In this document: positions 55,495-64,000 of the stretch, one piece after another
Layout: every line of letters starts with the position of its first letter
Numbering within the stretch: position 1 is the first letter of the stretch
Assembly (NCBI GenBank): GCA_021775955.1
Contig: JAJFGU010000004.1
Span: 1-64,000 of the forward strand
Direction: 5' to 3'
DNA length: 64,000 nucleotides
From: Alphaproteobacteria bacterium
Lineage (GTDB): Bacteria; Pseudomonadota; Alphaproteobacteria; Micavibrionales; Micavibrionaceae
Notes under the pieces: model-generated
Told to the model about the DNA's origin: nothing
Databases searched by the model: none
What the model saw: the letters and a program-made list of their open reading frames with translations, nothing else
Made by a program: the position numbers and the translations under genes

Positions 55495-55985
55495 GCGCTC
55501 AGGAGCAATCAGAGCGAAAGCCTTCTGCCAAGGCAAAGGTGCTTTCGGCGCGTCTTCTGGCCGTTCAGGCCCTGTATCAGCATCAACAAAACAACAAGCC
55601 GATCGATTCGCTGATCAACGAATATATGCATCACAGGACAGGAATGGAAATCGACGGCGAATCTATGGTTGAGCCGGATGGGGTCTTACTCAAAAAAATC
55701 ATAAACGGCGTTCATGATGAGCATGAAAAGCTCTCTGATATTATAGCAGCCAATATTAACAAGCCTAAAAAAGAGCCGGAAGAAAATGATGAAAACAGGG
55801 ATTTAGAGCCGCTTTTAAAGGCGATTTTGCTCTGTGCCACCTATGAATTGCTGGCCCACCAAGATATTGATTTTCCTGTGATTATTAACGATTATATCAA
55901 TGTAACTCACGCATTTTATGATAAAATGGAGGCTGGACTGGTCAACGGGGTGCTCGATCCCATCGCCCGTCAATTAAGGTCTTAA
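55491..55985 (+). CDS. nusB: Transcription antitermination factor NusB
   Basis: This 164-residue protein has SARLLAVQALYQHQQNNKP at its N-terminus, and AILLCATYELL and INDYINVTHAFYD further on. NusB and NusE bind boxA RNA in rRNA antitermination. A roughly 20-residue acidic insert (KKEPEENDENRD) sits in the middle. It ends the rpiB-nusB run; the ATGA overlap couples it to ribH. Confidence 0.93.
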   Translation: MSAQEQSERKPSAKAKVLSARLLAVQALYQHQQNNKPIDSLINEYMHHRTGMEIDGESMVEPDGVLLKKIINGVHDEHEKLSDIIAANINKPKKEPEENDENRDLEPLLKAILLCATYELLAHQDIDFPVIINDYINVTHAFYDKMEAGLVNGVLDPIARQLRS

Positions 55986-56131
55986 TCCATAAACTGTGGA
56001 TAAGTTCTGCGTACCCCCTCCAAATCGGATAACTGGCATTTGTCTTGCTTTTTATCTATCAGTAACCCAGCGTTAATGGTTTCCATATACTATTAATAAT
56101 ATTGGGTTTAGTCTCTAATCCGGGGATTTTT

Positions 56132-56623
56132 ATGCGGTTAGTAATTATTGCAGTGGTTGCACTATTGGTGCTCGGCGGCGGCGGCGCGGCCGCGTATTTC
56201 ATGTTTCTACAGCCGGCAGAGGCTTCTGTTGGCGAAGAGGCTGACGACGGCCATGGCAAAGAAGCCAAAAAAGGCAAAGATGATGGCCATGGCGAAGGTC
56301 ACGGCACCGAATTTGTCGAGCTCGATCCGCTTATCCTTCCGATCGTTGATAATGAAGGCGTCAATCAGGTGGTCAGCCTGGTGATCGCGCTGGAGGTATC
56401 GAACGCAGAGGATGCAGCCAACGTCAAACACATGGCGCCGAAACTAAAGGATGCTTATATCCAGGATATGTATGGTGTGCTGAACAGGCATGCGGCTTTA
56501 AAAGGTGGCGTCATTCAGGTCAGCACGATTAAGAAGAGGCTCAACAAAATCAGTGCCGAGATTATGGGCGAAGATGTTGTCCAGGACGTTCTTCTACAGG
56601 TTGTTCAGCAGCGCCCGATTTAA
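56132..56623 (+). CDS. fliL: Flagellar basal-body protein FliL
   Basis: From ATG 56132 (GGGGA before it) this is a 163-residue protein with one transmembrane helix (about 3-25), a His/Asp/Lys-rich linker and a FliL domain (FVELDPLILPIVDNEGVNQVVSLVIALEV, ending VLLQVVQQRPI). FliL is a periplasmic stator-associated protein. It is isolated from other flagellar genes; motAB lie 9 kb upstream on the other strand. Confidence 0.88.
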   Translation: MRLVIIAVVALLVLGGGGAAAYFMFLQPAEASVGEEADDGHGKEAKKGKDDGHGEGHGTEFVELDPLILPIVDNEGVNQVVSLVIALEVSNAEDAANVKHMAPKLKDAYIQDMYGVLNRHAALKGGVIQVSTIKKRLNKISAEIMGEDVVQDVLLQVVQQRPI

Positions 56624-57019
56624 GTTCCCGCATTATGTCTAGTCCTTCAGTTTGAATTGCAGGAAATATGCTTTTCCCGCGTGTTTTGGGTTGTGTAAGG
56701 TATTGTTTTTGTTGAGTCCAGTTTTGTTAAGTAAAATATTTCGCATTTTTTTTTGAAACATTTCTCTTCCTGGAGGCAAGAGCAATCCAGAAAGCATAAC
56801 AGTGCTTTCCCCGCGCAAGCGGGGATCTAAAAAGATTCCTGCTTTCGCAGGAAATACAAAAAACTGGATTGCTTCCTCCTTCGCCAAGGCTTCGGAGGAC
56901 AGGTCGCTAGCGCTCGCAATGACAATAGGGGTTACTTTATTACTTCAGGCGCAATAGCTCATGTTGACCTACACAGTATAGGAAAATATTCATGGTTTGT
57001 CAAGCTTTAAGCGGAAGGT
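56624..57019. other. Repeat-rich intergenic region
   Basis: This 396-base gap holds the palindrome 56772-56879 and, after it, a GGACAGGTCGCTAGCGCTCG fragment followed by CAATGACAA, which is typical of dispersed intergenic repeats. The rest is AT-rich. No real gene is seen; a minus-strand frame that translates to FPAKAGIFLDPRLRGE reflects the repeat, not a protein. Confidence 0.65.
56772..56879. repeat. Compound palindromic repeat
   Basis: Outer arms GGAGGCAAGAGCAATCCAG (56772-56790) and CTGGATTGCTTCCTCC (56864-56879) pair with a few gaps. Inside are two perfect hairpins, CCCCGCGCAAGCGGGG and TTCCTGCTTTCGCAGGAA. The same core occurs as a dispersed repeat in many proteobacteria. Confidence 0.75.
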
Positions 57020-57340
57020 CTAGCTATTGATAAGATGTCTTTCTAACGCCTCAACTTGTTTGTTTTCAAATTCGTGAAGTGGAGACAAAAGCTCTCTGGC
57101 TGTATAAACTTTTGAAACCTTATCGCGGTGTTCATGGGATAGTTTAGACAGATGTGGTGCAAGTGATTTGGTAACGGGTTTTTCGCCTGATTTAAGCTTG
57201 TGAACGTATGAAGTGCTGATTTTTAACCTGCTTGCTACAGCATTAGGGCTCAGACCTGCTTTATGAAAAAGCTCACACAAAATTGCTCCCGTTTCAAATC
57301 TGTGGACTTCGGCACTGGCCTTCTTCTTTGCTTTTGTCAT
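57020..57340 (-). CDS. XRE-like helix-turn-helix regulator
   Basis: This 106-residue protein has an HTH at about residues 18-60 (FETGAILCELFHKAGLSPNAVASRLKISTSYVHKLKSGEKPV) and a helical tail with EFENKQVEALERHL. The regulon is unknown. It has a good promoter (57377-57405) with an inverted repeat over the -10 box, so autorepression is likely. It is divergent from hppA, 223 bases away. Confidence 0.8.
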   Translation of the reverse strand: MTKAKKKASAEVHRFETGAILCELFHKAGLSPNAVASRLKISTSYVHKLKSGEKPVTKSLAPHLSKLSHEHRDKVSKVYTARELLSPLHEFENKQVEALERHLINS

Positions 57341-57362
57341 TTCACTTCTTTGAATTGAATAT

Positions 57363-57396
57363 TTAATACCATAGGAGTTATACGCATTTGTATTAA
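57363..57396. promoter_or_regulatory. Candidate operator of the HTH gene
   Basis: A 7-base perfect inverted repeat, TTAATAC (57363-57369) with GTATTAA (57390-57396), is centred on the -10 box of the minus-strand promoter. An HTH dimer bound there would block polymerase. This is inference from position and symmetry. Confidence 0.4.
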
Positions 57397-57405
57397 TTAT
57401 GTCAA
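57377..57405 (-). promoter_or_regulatory. Sigma70-like promoter of the HTH gene
   Basis: On the minus strand, TTGACA (57405-57400) and TATAAC (57382-57377) are separated by 17 bases, close to the sigma70 consensus. The start codon is at 57340. Confidence 0.65.
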
Positions 57406-57465
57406 TAAAAATATCGCTCTTTTGCCCCCAGAAAACCTGCCCTCAAAATCCTTTTCTGCTTCACA

Positions 57466-57494
57466 TTGACATAGTAGTATCGGATGTTTAAAAG
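57466..57494 (+). promoter_or_regulatory. Candidate promoter of hppA
   Basis: TTGACA (57466-57471) is followed by TAAAAG/TTAAAA 16-17 bases later (57488-57494), about 70 bases before the hppA start. The -10 box is imperfect. Confidence 0.4.
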
Positions 57495-57563
57495 CTGATC
57501 CTGGTTCACAGGGTCGGTTTATTCCTGAGACATTATGAAACAACGATATGAGGTTAAGAGTCC

Positions 57564-59711
57564 ATGACATCCATCTTTCTAGTAATTGCAGGCTGTGGCT
57601 TGCTGGCTTTGGTTTACGCGGCTGTCGCGGCGCGTAGTGTTTTATCGGCAGACGCAGGCTCCAAACGTATGCAGGAAATTGCAGGCGCTATTCAGGAAGG
57701 CGCCAGCGCCTATCTCAAACGACAATATAAGGCGATTGCGATTGTCGGTGTGGTTGTTGCGGTGGCGCTCTTATTTTTGCTGGGATGTCATGTCGCCGCC
57801 GGTTTTACCATCGGCGCGGTGCTCTCGGGCTTTGCCGGATATGCCGGGATGTTAGTATCCGTGCGTGCCAATGTCAGAACAACGCAGGCGGCGACCAAAA
57901 GCATGGGTGGCGCTTTGAATATTGCCTTTAAAGCGGGCGCGATTACCGGGATGCTGGTGGTCGGTCTGGGCTTGCTCGGTGTGGCCGGGTATTATTACGG
58001 CTTGCAGGAATATTTTGGACTGGAGGCTGCTGAAGGTGAGGAGCGCCTTCATGTCTTAAGACAGATTCTGGAAGGTCTGATCGGTCTTGGTTTTGGAGCG
58101 TCTCTGATTTCCATCTTTGCCCGTCTGGGCGGCGGTATCTTTACCAAGGGCGCTGATGTTGGCGCCGATCTCGTCGGTAAAGTGGAAGCCGGTATTCCCG
58201 AAGACGATCCACGCAACCCGGCCGTGATTGCCGATAATGTTGGCGACAATGTTGGTGACTGCGCCGGAATGGCAGCCGATTTGTTTGAGACTTATGCGGT
58301 GACGGTTGTAGCAACGATGCTGATTGCGTTCTCTACTTTTGCTGCCGGTACCATCGAGCAAATGATGATCCTGCCGCTTTTGATTGGTGCGGTTTGTATT
58401 ATTGGCTCTGTCGTTGGGACGTTCTTCGTCAGGCTGGATAAAAGCCAGAGCATCATGCGCGCGCTTTATAAGGGCTTCGTTGCCAGTGCGGTTTTCTCGG
58501 CTCTGATCATTGCGGGTCTGCCGACTTTGTTTGAGCTTGTTCCGCAACTGCCTGCTTTGCCCGAAACATTCGAGCTGATCGGTGGTGACACGCTGTCGCA
58601 AAAGGATATCTTCTACTGCATTTTGACAGGTCTTGGTGTGACGGGTCTTCTGATCTGGGTGACGGAATATTACACGTCGACTGAATACCGCCCTGTGCGG
58701 GTCATTGCCAAAGCCTCGGAAACGGGTCATGGAACCAATGTGATCCAAGGGTTGGCGATCTCTCTTGAGGCCACGGCTCTGCCGGTTATTATTATCTGTG
58801 GCGGTATCTGGATTGCCTTCACTGTGGCCGGTTTATTCGGGATTGCAGTGGCGGCAACGGCGATGCTTTCGCTGGCCGGAATGGTTGTGGCGCTTGATGC
58901 GTATGGTCCTGTGACTGACAATGCCGGTGGTATTGCCGAAATGGCCGAGCTTCCTGCCAAGGTGCGCAAGACGACCGATGCACTGGATGCGGTTGGCAAT
59001 ACGACCAAGGCTGTGACCAAAGGCTATGCGATTGGCTCTGCCGGTCTGGCGGCGCTGGTACTTTTTGCCGGGTATACGGAAGAGATCAAGCATTATTTGC
59101 CGGATTTGAAAGATATCGAATTCCATCTGCAGGACCCTTACGTGGTGATCGGTCTGTTTATCGGTGGATTGCTCCCTTATCTGTTCAGCGCTTTGTCGAT
59201 GACGGCTGTGGGCCGTGCAGCGGCCAGCGTTGTGATTGAGGTGCGCAGACAGTTCAAAGAAATCAAGGGCATCATGACCGGCAAAGGCAAGCCGGAATAC
59301 GGTAAGCTTGTGGATCTTCTGACCAAGGCCGCGATCAAGGAAATGATTGTTCCGTCCTTGCTGCCCGTTGTTGCGCCGGTGGCTTTGTTCGGCGTCATCT
59401 ACAAGCTGGGCGGGCTGGAAGCGGCGTTCCAGTCTCTGGGCGGCATGCTTTTGGGAACGATTGTGACCGGTATCTTTGTTGCGATTTCGATGACCGCCGG
59501 TGGCGGTGCCTGGGATAATGCCAAGAAATATATCGAAGACGGCCATCATGGCGGCAAGGGCTCTGATGCCCATCATGCGGCTATCACAGGCGATACCGTT
59601 GGTGACCCGTATAAGGATACGGCTGGACCGGCTGTGAACCCGCTGATCAAGATCACGAACATTGTTGCGATCTTGCTGGTGGCGGTTGTCGCGAAGTTTA
59701 TGGTTGGTTAA
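57564..59711 (+). CDS. hppA: K+-independent H+-translocating membrane pyrophosphatase
   Basis: This 715-residue polytopic protein (about 16 segments) has the catalytic [20 protein letters not shown] and [29 protein letters not shown] region. The lysine in GNTTKA, where K+-dependent enzymes have Ala, indicates the K+-independent type. It hydrolyses cytosolic PPi and pumps protons. It lies downstream of its own candidate promoter. Confidence 0.96.
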   Translation: MTSIFLVIAGCGLLALVYAAVAARSVLSADAGSKRMQEIAGAIQEGASAYLKRQYKAIAIVGVVVAVALLFLLGCHVAAGFTIGAVLSGFAGYAGMLVSVRANVRTTQAATKSMGGALNIAFKAGAITGMLVVGLGLLGVAGYYYGLQEYFGLEAAEGEERLHVLRQILEGLIGLGFGASLISIFARLGGGIFTKGADVGADLVGKVEAGIPEDDPRNPAVIADNVGDNVGDCAGMAADLFETYAVTVVATMLIAFSTFAAGTIEQMMILPLLIGAVCIIGSVVGTFFVRLDKSQSIMRALYKGFVASAVFSALIIAGLPTLFELVPQLPALPETFELIGGDTLSQKDIFYCILTGLGVTGLLIWVTEYYTSTEYRPVRVIAKASETGHGTNVIQGLAISLEATALPVIIICGGIWIAFTVAGLFGIAVAATAMLSLAGMVVALDAYGPVTDNAGGIAEMAELPAKVRKTTDALDAVGNTTKAVTKGYAIGSAGLAALVLFAGYTEEIKHYLPDLKDIEFHLQDPYVVIGLFIGGLLPYLFSALSMTAVGRAAASVVIEVRRQFKEIKGIMTGKGKPEYGKLVDLLTKAAIKEMIVPSLLPVVAPVALFGVIYKLGGLEAAFQSLGGMLLGTIVTGIFVAISMTAGGGAWDNAKKYIEDGHHGGKGSDAHHAAITGDTVGDPYKDTAGPAVNPLIKITNIVAILLVAVVAKFMVG

Positions 59712-59744
59712 GCTTGTAAACAGAGGAAGTTTTTCTGAGTTGTC

Positions 59745-59993
59745 ATGAAAGGTAATGTAGTGAATACAGAGCCTAGTATTTCAGATATTGTGCAAGAGAT
59801 GCGCACTAGCTGGGAAGCTAGGCACCGTGAGTTTAATCGCATTGCCAACCGAGAAATGGTCAATAGTGCGGGAATATCACTTCTTTGTTTTTCGTTAATG
59901 ATATGTGGAATTGTTGAGCTCGTGAATCGACCAGAAAGCCCTGCACAAACGTCACAAGAAAGTGCTGTTTTCCTTCCGCACCCTGCGGGTTGA
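59745..59993 (+). CDS. Small hypothetical membrane protein
   Basis: This 82-residue frame has a charged helical N-terminus and one hydrophobic segment (about 43-62, SAGISLLCFSLMICGIVELV). The last roughly ten residues come from repeat-like DNA, so the natural end may have been altered. A weak GAG site precedes the ATG, 33 bases after hppA. No family is recognised. Confidence 0.4.
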   Translation: MKGNVVNTEPSISDIVQEMRTSWEARHREFNRIANREMVNSAGISLLCFSLMICGIVELVNRPESPAQTSQESAVFLPHPAG

Positions 59994-60050
59994 AGGATAT
60001 CATTCCCTCAAGCTAGGAGATCCTTCAGCGCAAGCGCTTCAGGATGACAG
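59992..60050. repeat. Palindromic intergenic repeat
   Basis: GAAGGAT and ATCCTTC form one stem and AGCGCAAGCGCT a second small one. The AGATCC.TC...TCAGGATGA string also occurs in the element at 36246-36272, so both belong to one repeat type. Confidence 0.5.
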
Positions 60051-60055
60051 TAAAG

Positions 60056-60084
60056 AAAACCCCGCTTCAACGGCGGGGTTTTTT
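60056..60084. terminator. Bidirectional rho-independent terminator
   Basis: AAAACCCCGC (60056-60065) pairs with GCGGGGTTTT (60073-60082), loop of 7, followed by TT. It lies one base before the bamE stop on the minus strand and would end both the hppA-side and bamE transcripts. Confidence 0.88.
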
Positions 60085-60540
60085 CTATTCGCCGCTTTCT
60101 ACTTGCGGATTAAAGCGGCCGATATTGCCCAGAAGCTGCTGCATGATGGTCAGCTCATTGCCGTGGGTCGGTGTGGAATCGCTTGAGATCGGCACAGCAA
60201 ATTTTTCACCGTCGACTTTTGAGATATATTCGACCGTGCCTTCTTCATCGAAGGTGACGACAACAATCTTTTCATCAACGACTTCAGGATCAAACACGCC
60301 GTGTTTCTCTGTGGTCTGGCCAATGTAATACCAGATGTTTTCATCAAAGGTCGATTGTGTCGTCGGAGAGCCAAGCAGGCGCAGCACGTCGGAGCGGGTA
60401 TGCACACCAGGGGCAATTTCGCCGATCTGGTATTCCTCTAAAATATTGCCACGCTTGGCCACGCTCGGTGTGCAGGCGGTAATGGCCAGGCACGAGGCGG
60501 CGCAGGCAATCAGAAGAGATTTTTTTGTGAATTTAGACAT
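60085..60540 (-). CDS. bamE: Outer membrane assembly lipoprotein BamE (SmpA/OmlA)
   Basis: This 151-residue protein has a lipoprotein signal (LAITAC, Cys23) and the SmpA/OmlA domain with IAPGVHTRSDVLRLLGSPTTQSTFDENIWYYIG. It is a part of the BAM complex that inserts beta-barrels. It is divergent from the CBP3-like gene with 62 bases between. Confidence 0.9.
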   Translation of the reverse strand: MSKFTKKSLLIACAASCLAITACTPSVAKRGNILEEYQIGEIAPGVHTRSDVLRLLGSPTTQSTFDENIWYYIGQTTEKHGVFDPEVVDEKIVVVTFDEEGTVEYISKVDGEKFAVPISSDSTPTHGNELTIMQQLLGNIGRFNPQVESGE

Positions 60541-60602
60541 GGTCCTCTATACGTATCATGATATATCCATTACTGGTTATAGCTTTTGACGGATGGAAAT
60601 CA

Positions 60603-61151
60603 ATGTTTGGATTGTTTAGGCGCAAAAATCCCTATGAACAACCCGCGCGGGACTTATACGCGGCGGCTTTTCAGCGTGCGCGCGAGGCTGTATTTTATAG
60701 TGAATTCCAGGTGCCCGATACGCTGGACGGGCGCTTTGACATGCTGCTTGTGCATTTATTTTTGATTACGAACCGGGCGGCTGCCGAAGGGCTGCAGGGG
60801 CGGCAGCTATCACAGGCTCTGTTTGACGTGACCTTTGCCGATATGGATCAGGGTTTGCGGGAAAACGGTATTGGCGATATGGGTCTGCCCAAACATATGC
60901 GCCGGATGATGCTGGCGTTTAATGGCCGTATGCATGTTTATAGCGCGGCGGTGGAAAAGGATCATCTGGTGGAGGCTCTGGAGCGCAATTTATATGGCAG
61001 CATTGAAAATATCGACAGGGCGATTTTGGCCGGGATGAGGGGTTATATGCTGGATAATATGGAGTTTCTCAAAGCGCAGAAATCTTCGAAGCTATTGGAA
61101 GGGCAGGTCAGTTTTGCCCCCCTTGAGCAGGCCAGGCAGTATGGGACGTAG
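60603..61151 (+). CDS. Ubiquinol-cytochrome c chaperone family protein (CBP3-like)
   Basis: From ATG 60603 this is a 182-residue protein with FRRKNPYEQPARDLYAAAFQRARE, VPDTLDGRFDMLLVHLFLI and ADMDQGLRENGIGDMGLPKHM, the pattern of UPF0174/CBP3 proteins. It helps build the bc1 complex. It is the first gene of a run with DUF177, rpmF, plsX and fabH, a layout common in alphaproteobacteria. Confidence 0.9.
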   Translation: MFGLFRRKNPYEQPARDLYAAAFQRAREAVFYSEFQVPDTLDGRFDMLLVHLFLITNRAAAEGLQGRQLSQALFDVTFADMDQGLRENGIGDMGLPKHMRRMMLAFNGRMHVYSAAVEKDHLVEALERNLYGSIENIDRAILAGMRGYMLDNMEFLKAQKSSKLLEGQVSFAPLEQARQYGT

Positions 61152-61154
61152 ACA

Positions 61155-61766
61155 ATGTCAAAAAAGAAGAAAAACAAAGTTATGCCTTCGGAATGGTCGT
61201 ATTTGTTTGATACGGAGGAGCTGGACGAAAACCCTGTAAAGCTCAGCATTGCTCCGGGTGATGAGGAAAACGCTCTGCTCACCAAGCGTCTGGACATTCT
61301 TTCTCTGGACGCTCTTTCCGCCGATCTGACCATTTCACGCGACAAAGGCAGCATGATTGTGCGTGTGCAGGGGTCCTTTGCAGCGTCAGTGACCCAAAAC
61401 TGCGTCGTTACCACCGACCCTGTTCGAAGCGAGATTAAGGAAGAGTTTAAAGCCTGGTATGCGGACTCGGAGCAGGCAGTTTCGCTTGCCAAGGTCAAGC
61501 GGGATAAGCTGGTCGAGGCCGGGCAGGGGGAGCTGCCGGTTTTAAATGAAAAGGACGACCCGGAAGCCATTATCGAAGGCAAAATCGATTTGGGAGAGCT
61601 GGTGACCCAATATTTATCGCTTTCGATCAATCCTTATCCCCATGCCGAAGGGGCGGAATTTGAAGTCGGCGATGACGAAAAGTCAGATCCGCCGTCCGAT
61701 ATACGCAAAAACCCCTTTGCCGCGCTCAAGGACTGGAAAGAGAAGCAAGGCGGCGGGGAGACATAA
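61155..61766 (+). CDS. YceD/DUF177 family protein
   Basis: This 203-residue protein has the DUF177 pattern: a central VRVQGSFAASVTQNCVVTTDPVRSEIKEEF and a C-terminal IDLGELVTQYLSLSINPYPHAEGAEF, ending in NPFAALKDWK. It is linked to 23S rRNA or ribosome maturation and sits upstream of rpmF as usual. The start follows four bases after the chaperone gene. Confidence 0.9.
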   Translation: MSKKKKNKVMPSEWSYLFDTEELDENPVKLSIAPGDEENALLTKRLDILSLDALSADLTISRDKGSMIVRVQGSFAASVTQNCVVTTDPVRSEIKEEFKAWYADSEQAVSLAKVKRDKLVEAGQGELPVLNEKDDPEAIIEGKIDLGELVTQYLSLSINPYPHAEGAEFEVGDDEKSDPPSDIRKNPFAALKDWKEKQGGGET

Positions 61767-61832
61767 TTTCCTTGCGTTTGGAGGCAATTTTCGCTATTTA
61801 CCCTGTTCGAACCCGGAAAAAGGATAAGAGAT

Positions 61833-62012
61833 ATGGCCGTACCAAAGAGAAAAACAAGCAAATCCAAGCGCAATATGCGCCGGGGTCACGATGCGCTGAA
61901 AGTCTTTAACTGGGTAGAAGATGCCAATACGGGCGAGCCGGTGCGTCGTCACCACATCGACCTGAAAACAGGTATGTATAAGGGTCAGCAGGTCATTGAG
62001 GGTAGAGAGTAA
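61833..62012 (+). CDS. rpmF: Ribosomal protein L32
   Basis: This 59-residue protein starts [20 protein letters not shown], the L32 signature, and ends [20 protein letters not shown] precedes the ATG. It is too short for many gene searches. It lies between the DUF177 gene and plsX, the conserved order. Confidence 0.97.
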   Translation: MAVPKRKTSKSKRNMRRGHDALKVFNWVEDANTGEPVRRHHIDLKTGMYKGQQVIEGRE

Positions 62013-62098
62013 AACTCTCGAATAACGCTGGCCTAGCCATTTTCAAATGATATAATCCACGTTTTGTTAGAGCCAACCGCAGGAAAGGCAGCCCTTCC

Positions 62099-63160
62099 TT
62101 GTCAGCAGAATCCAAATCAAGAACGATTGCACTGGATGCCATGGGCGGGGACCATGCGCCTGATAGCGTTATTGCGGGTGCTGCGCAGGTGCTGAAGAAA
62201 TACCCCAACACACGATTTATCATTTTTGGCGATGAAAACAGGGTGCGCCCTGTTTTATCACGTCACAAGTCTCTGGAGAAAGCCTCTGCGGTGCATCACA
62301 CGGATAAAGCGGTGCGCGATGATGATAAGCCGTCTGCGGCTTTGCGCGGTGGAAAGGGCTCCAGCATGCGTCTTGCCATCGAGGCGGTGCAAAAAGGCGA
62401 GGCCGATGCGGTCGTCTCGGGCGGCAATACCGGGGCGCTGATGGCGATGGCCAAGATTATTCTTAAAACGCTTCCGGGCATTCACCGCCCGGCGATTGCC
62501 AGTGTTTTTCCGGCGATTAAAAATGAAACGATTATGCTGGACCTTGGTGCCAATGTTTTGGTTGATGCGGAGAATCTGGTGCAGTTTGCAGTGTTGGGCG
62601 CCGTTTTTGCCAAGGCGCACAGAAAAATAGCCATGCCCAATGTCGGTTTGCTCAATGTCGGTTCAGAAGAAAATAAGGGGCCGGATCATGTGCGCGGTGC
62701 GGCGGCGATTTTGTCTCATGTCGATTTCCCCGGCCATTACCACGGTTTTGTCGAGGGCGACGACATTACGAAAGGCACGGTTGATGTGGTGGTAAGCGAT
62801 GGCTATGCCGGTAATATTGCATTGAAGGCCGCCGAGGGCGTTGGTGCGATGACCGGGTATTTTTTTAAAAAGGCTGTGCGCTCCGATCCTTTATCGTTGC
62901 TGGGCAGTGCACTTTCTTTTATGGCGTTTCGTCGCTTCAAGAAAAGAATGGACCCGCGGCTTTATAATGGCGGGGTGTTTCTCGGCCTCAATGGGATTTG
63001 TGTCAAAAGCCATGGCTGTACAGATGCGGTTGGCTTTGCCAGCGCTTTGACTTTGGCGGTTGAGCTGGTTAAGCACGGCTACATCGAACAAGTCGCCCAA
63101 GATATTGGCCATCTGATGAGTCAGGAGACATTTTTATCAGAAGGCTCTTATGGCGACTAA
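62099..63160 (+). CDS. plsX: Phosphate acyltransferase PlsX
   Basis: This 353-residue protein has ALDAMGGDHAPDSVIAGA, GNTGALMAMAKIILKTLPGI, a GNIALKAAEGVG segment and NGGVFLGLNGICVKSHG. It makes acyl-phosphate for phospholipid synthesis. The start is TTG 62099, with AGGAAAGG about a dozen bases upstream. The stop overlaps the fabH start. Confidence 0.94.
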   Translation: MSAESKSRTIALDAMGGDHAPDSVIAGAAQVLKKYPNTRFIIFGDENRVRPVLSRHKSLEKASAVHHTDKAVRDDDKPSAALRGGKGSSMRLAIEAVQKGEADAVVSGGNTGALMAMAKIILKTLPGIHRPAIASVFPAIKNETIMLDLGANVLVDAENLVQFAVLGAVFAKAHRKIAMPNVGLLNVGSEENKGPDHVRGAAAILSHVDFPGHYHGFVEGDDITKGTVDVVVSDGYAGNIALKAAEGVGAMTGYFFKKAVRSDPLSLLGSALSFMAFRRFKKRMDPRLYNGGVFLGLNGICVKSHGCTDAVGFASALTLAVELVKHGYIEQVAQDIGHLMSQETFLSEGSYGD

Positions 63161-64000
63161 CATGCGTTCAATTATTGCGGCGACCGGCAGCTATCTGCCT
63201 GAAAAAATCCTAACCAATAAGGATTTGGAAGCAAAGGTAGACACCACTGATGAATGGATATTTCAGCGCAGCGGCATCAAAGAGCGCCGTATTGCCGCCG
63301 AGGATGAAACCACCGGTGATATGGCGATTGCGGCAGCCAAAAGAGCGCTGGCGGCGGCGGGGCTGACGGGCTCCGATATTGACGGGATCATCGTGGCCAC
63401 TACAACGCCGGATCGGACCTTTCCGGCTGTGGCGGTAAAGGTGCAGGCGGCGCTGGACATTCCGGTGGGGCTGGCCTTTGACATTCAGGCCGTGTGCACA
63501 GGTTTTGTTTATGCTATGAGTGTGGCCAATAATTTTATCGCTCTGGGGCAGGCCAAAAGAATTCTGGTGATCGGGGCTGAGAAAATGTCTTCGATTTTAA
63601 ACTGGGAGGACCGCACCACCTGTGTTCTTTTCGGTGACGGCGCGGGCGCGGTTATTCTCGAAGCCGAAGAGGGCGGTGCAGGTGATATAACTGACCGCGG
63701 CATTCACTCCACCCATCTTTACGCCAATGGCAAGCTGCGTGATTTGCTTTATACCGATGGCGGCACCGCGATGACCGGGACAAGTGGTCAGATCGTCATG
63801 GAAGGCCGCGAGGTTTTCAAGTATGCGGTCAAATATATGGCCGATGTGGTGGAAGAGGCGCTGGCGGAAAACAATATAACCGCGGATGATGTTGACTGGC
63901 TGGTGCCGCATCAGGCCAATATTCGTATTATCGAGGCCACGGCAAAAAAACTTGGCCTATCGATGGATAAGGTGATCGTGACGGTCGAAAAGCACGGCAA
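63150..64000 (+). CDS. fabH: Beta-ketoacyl-ACP synthase III, 3' end outside window
   Basis: The gene is cut by the window edge after 283 codons. It has the catalytic Cys116 in IQAVCTGFVYAM, the DGAGAVILE loop and His254 in VPHQANIRI. It starts fatty-acid synthesis from acetyl-CoA and malonyl-ACP. ATG 63150 has AGAAGG upstream and overlaps plsX by 11 bases; ATG 63162 is an alternative. Confidence 0.95.
   Translation, partial: MATNMRSIIAATGSYLPEKILTNKDLEAKVDTTDEWIFQRSGIKERRIAAEDETTGDMAIAAAKRALAAAGLTGSDIDGIIVATTTPDRTFPAVAVKVQAALDIPVGLAFDIQAVCTGFVYAMSVANNFIALGQAKRILVIGAEKMSSILNWEDRTTCVLFGDGAGAVILEAEEGGAGDITDRGIHSTHLYANGKLRDLLYTDGGTAMTGTSGQIVMEGREVFKYAVKYMADVVEEALAENNITADDVDWLVPHQANIRIIEATAKKLGLSMDKVIVTVEKHG

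Noticed and set aside
56639-56887. 82-codon minus-strand frame
   Set aside because: The FPAKAGIF..DPRLRGE translation is the well-known product of an intergenic palindrome, not a gene.
1-64000. CRISPR array, prophage or defence island
   Set aside because: No regularly spaced direct repeats and no recognisable integrase, terminase, Cas, restriction or other defence genes were found.

Overview
The window reads as a compact alphaproteobacterial chromosome of medium GC content, with short gaps and many 1-28 base gene overlaps. Supporting signs are the run of ubiquinol-cytochrome c chaperone, YceD/DUF177, rpmF, plsX and fabH; the run rpiB, glyA, nrdR, ribD, ribE, ribH, nusB with a RibH2-type lumazine synthase; a Mg-type HemB; a complete polyhydroxybutyrate gene set with PhaR; a PleC/DivJ-like histidine kinase; an LdtR-like MarR regulator; and a K+-independent H+-pyrophosphatase. 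motA, motB and fliL point to a flagellated cell. A free-living or predatory Rhodospirillales/Micavibrio-like lineage would fit, but that placement is inference.

Bases 1-5420 are the most unusual part. Two very large, mosaic, pseudopilin-like surface proteins flank a type II secretion/type IV pilus F-family membrane protein. The complete copy starts with a class III prepilin signal. Its body carries phage-tail-fibre-like VGIGT..P...L.V repeats and it ends in a variable Cys-rich tail. The two copies share near-identical DNA blocks, including a 3' flanking block, separated by unrelated sequence. This looks like recombination-driven diversification of a displayed adhesin.

5.5-16 kb: phasin, PAS histidine kinase, recX, ABC-2 permease, hslO, trkH, apaG, an OmpA-like lipoprotein, and prfB with its programmed +1 frameshift. 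16-20.3 kb: one 1394-residue exported coiled-coil protein of unknown role. 20.5-26.3 kb: an EAL phosphodiesterase with a degenerate GGDEF domain, then phaR, phaC, phaA, phaB (acetyl-CoA to polyhydroxybutyrate) and a cyclic-nucleotide-binding protein. 26.3-36.2 kb: AsmA, a small RHH pair, fumC, purE, ydcH-like, pfk, paired bPH2 membrane proteins, ilvD. 36.3-48.6 kb: L,D-transpeptidase and DUF882 wall enzymes, folK-folP, a histidine phosphatase with nadX, recO, parC, an orphan gene, motAB and hemB. 48.7-64 kb: LdtR-like regulator, gcdH, the rib operon, nusB, fliL, an HTH regulator, hppA, bamE, and the lipid-synthesis run ending in a fabH cut by the window edge.

At least six long imperfect palindromes of unrelated sequence sit in gaps between housekeeping genes (near 6.3, 36.2, 49.2, 50.5, 54.8 and 56.8 kb), several starting right at a stop codon. 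The most elaborate is a 271-base nested inverted repeat filling the ribE-ribH gap. No rRNA, tRNA, CRISPR array, integrase or transposase gene was recognised.
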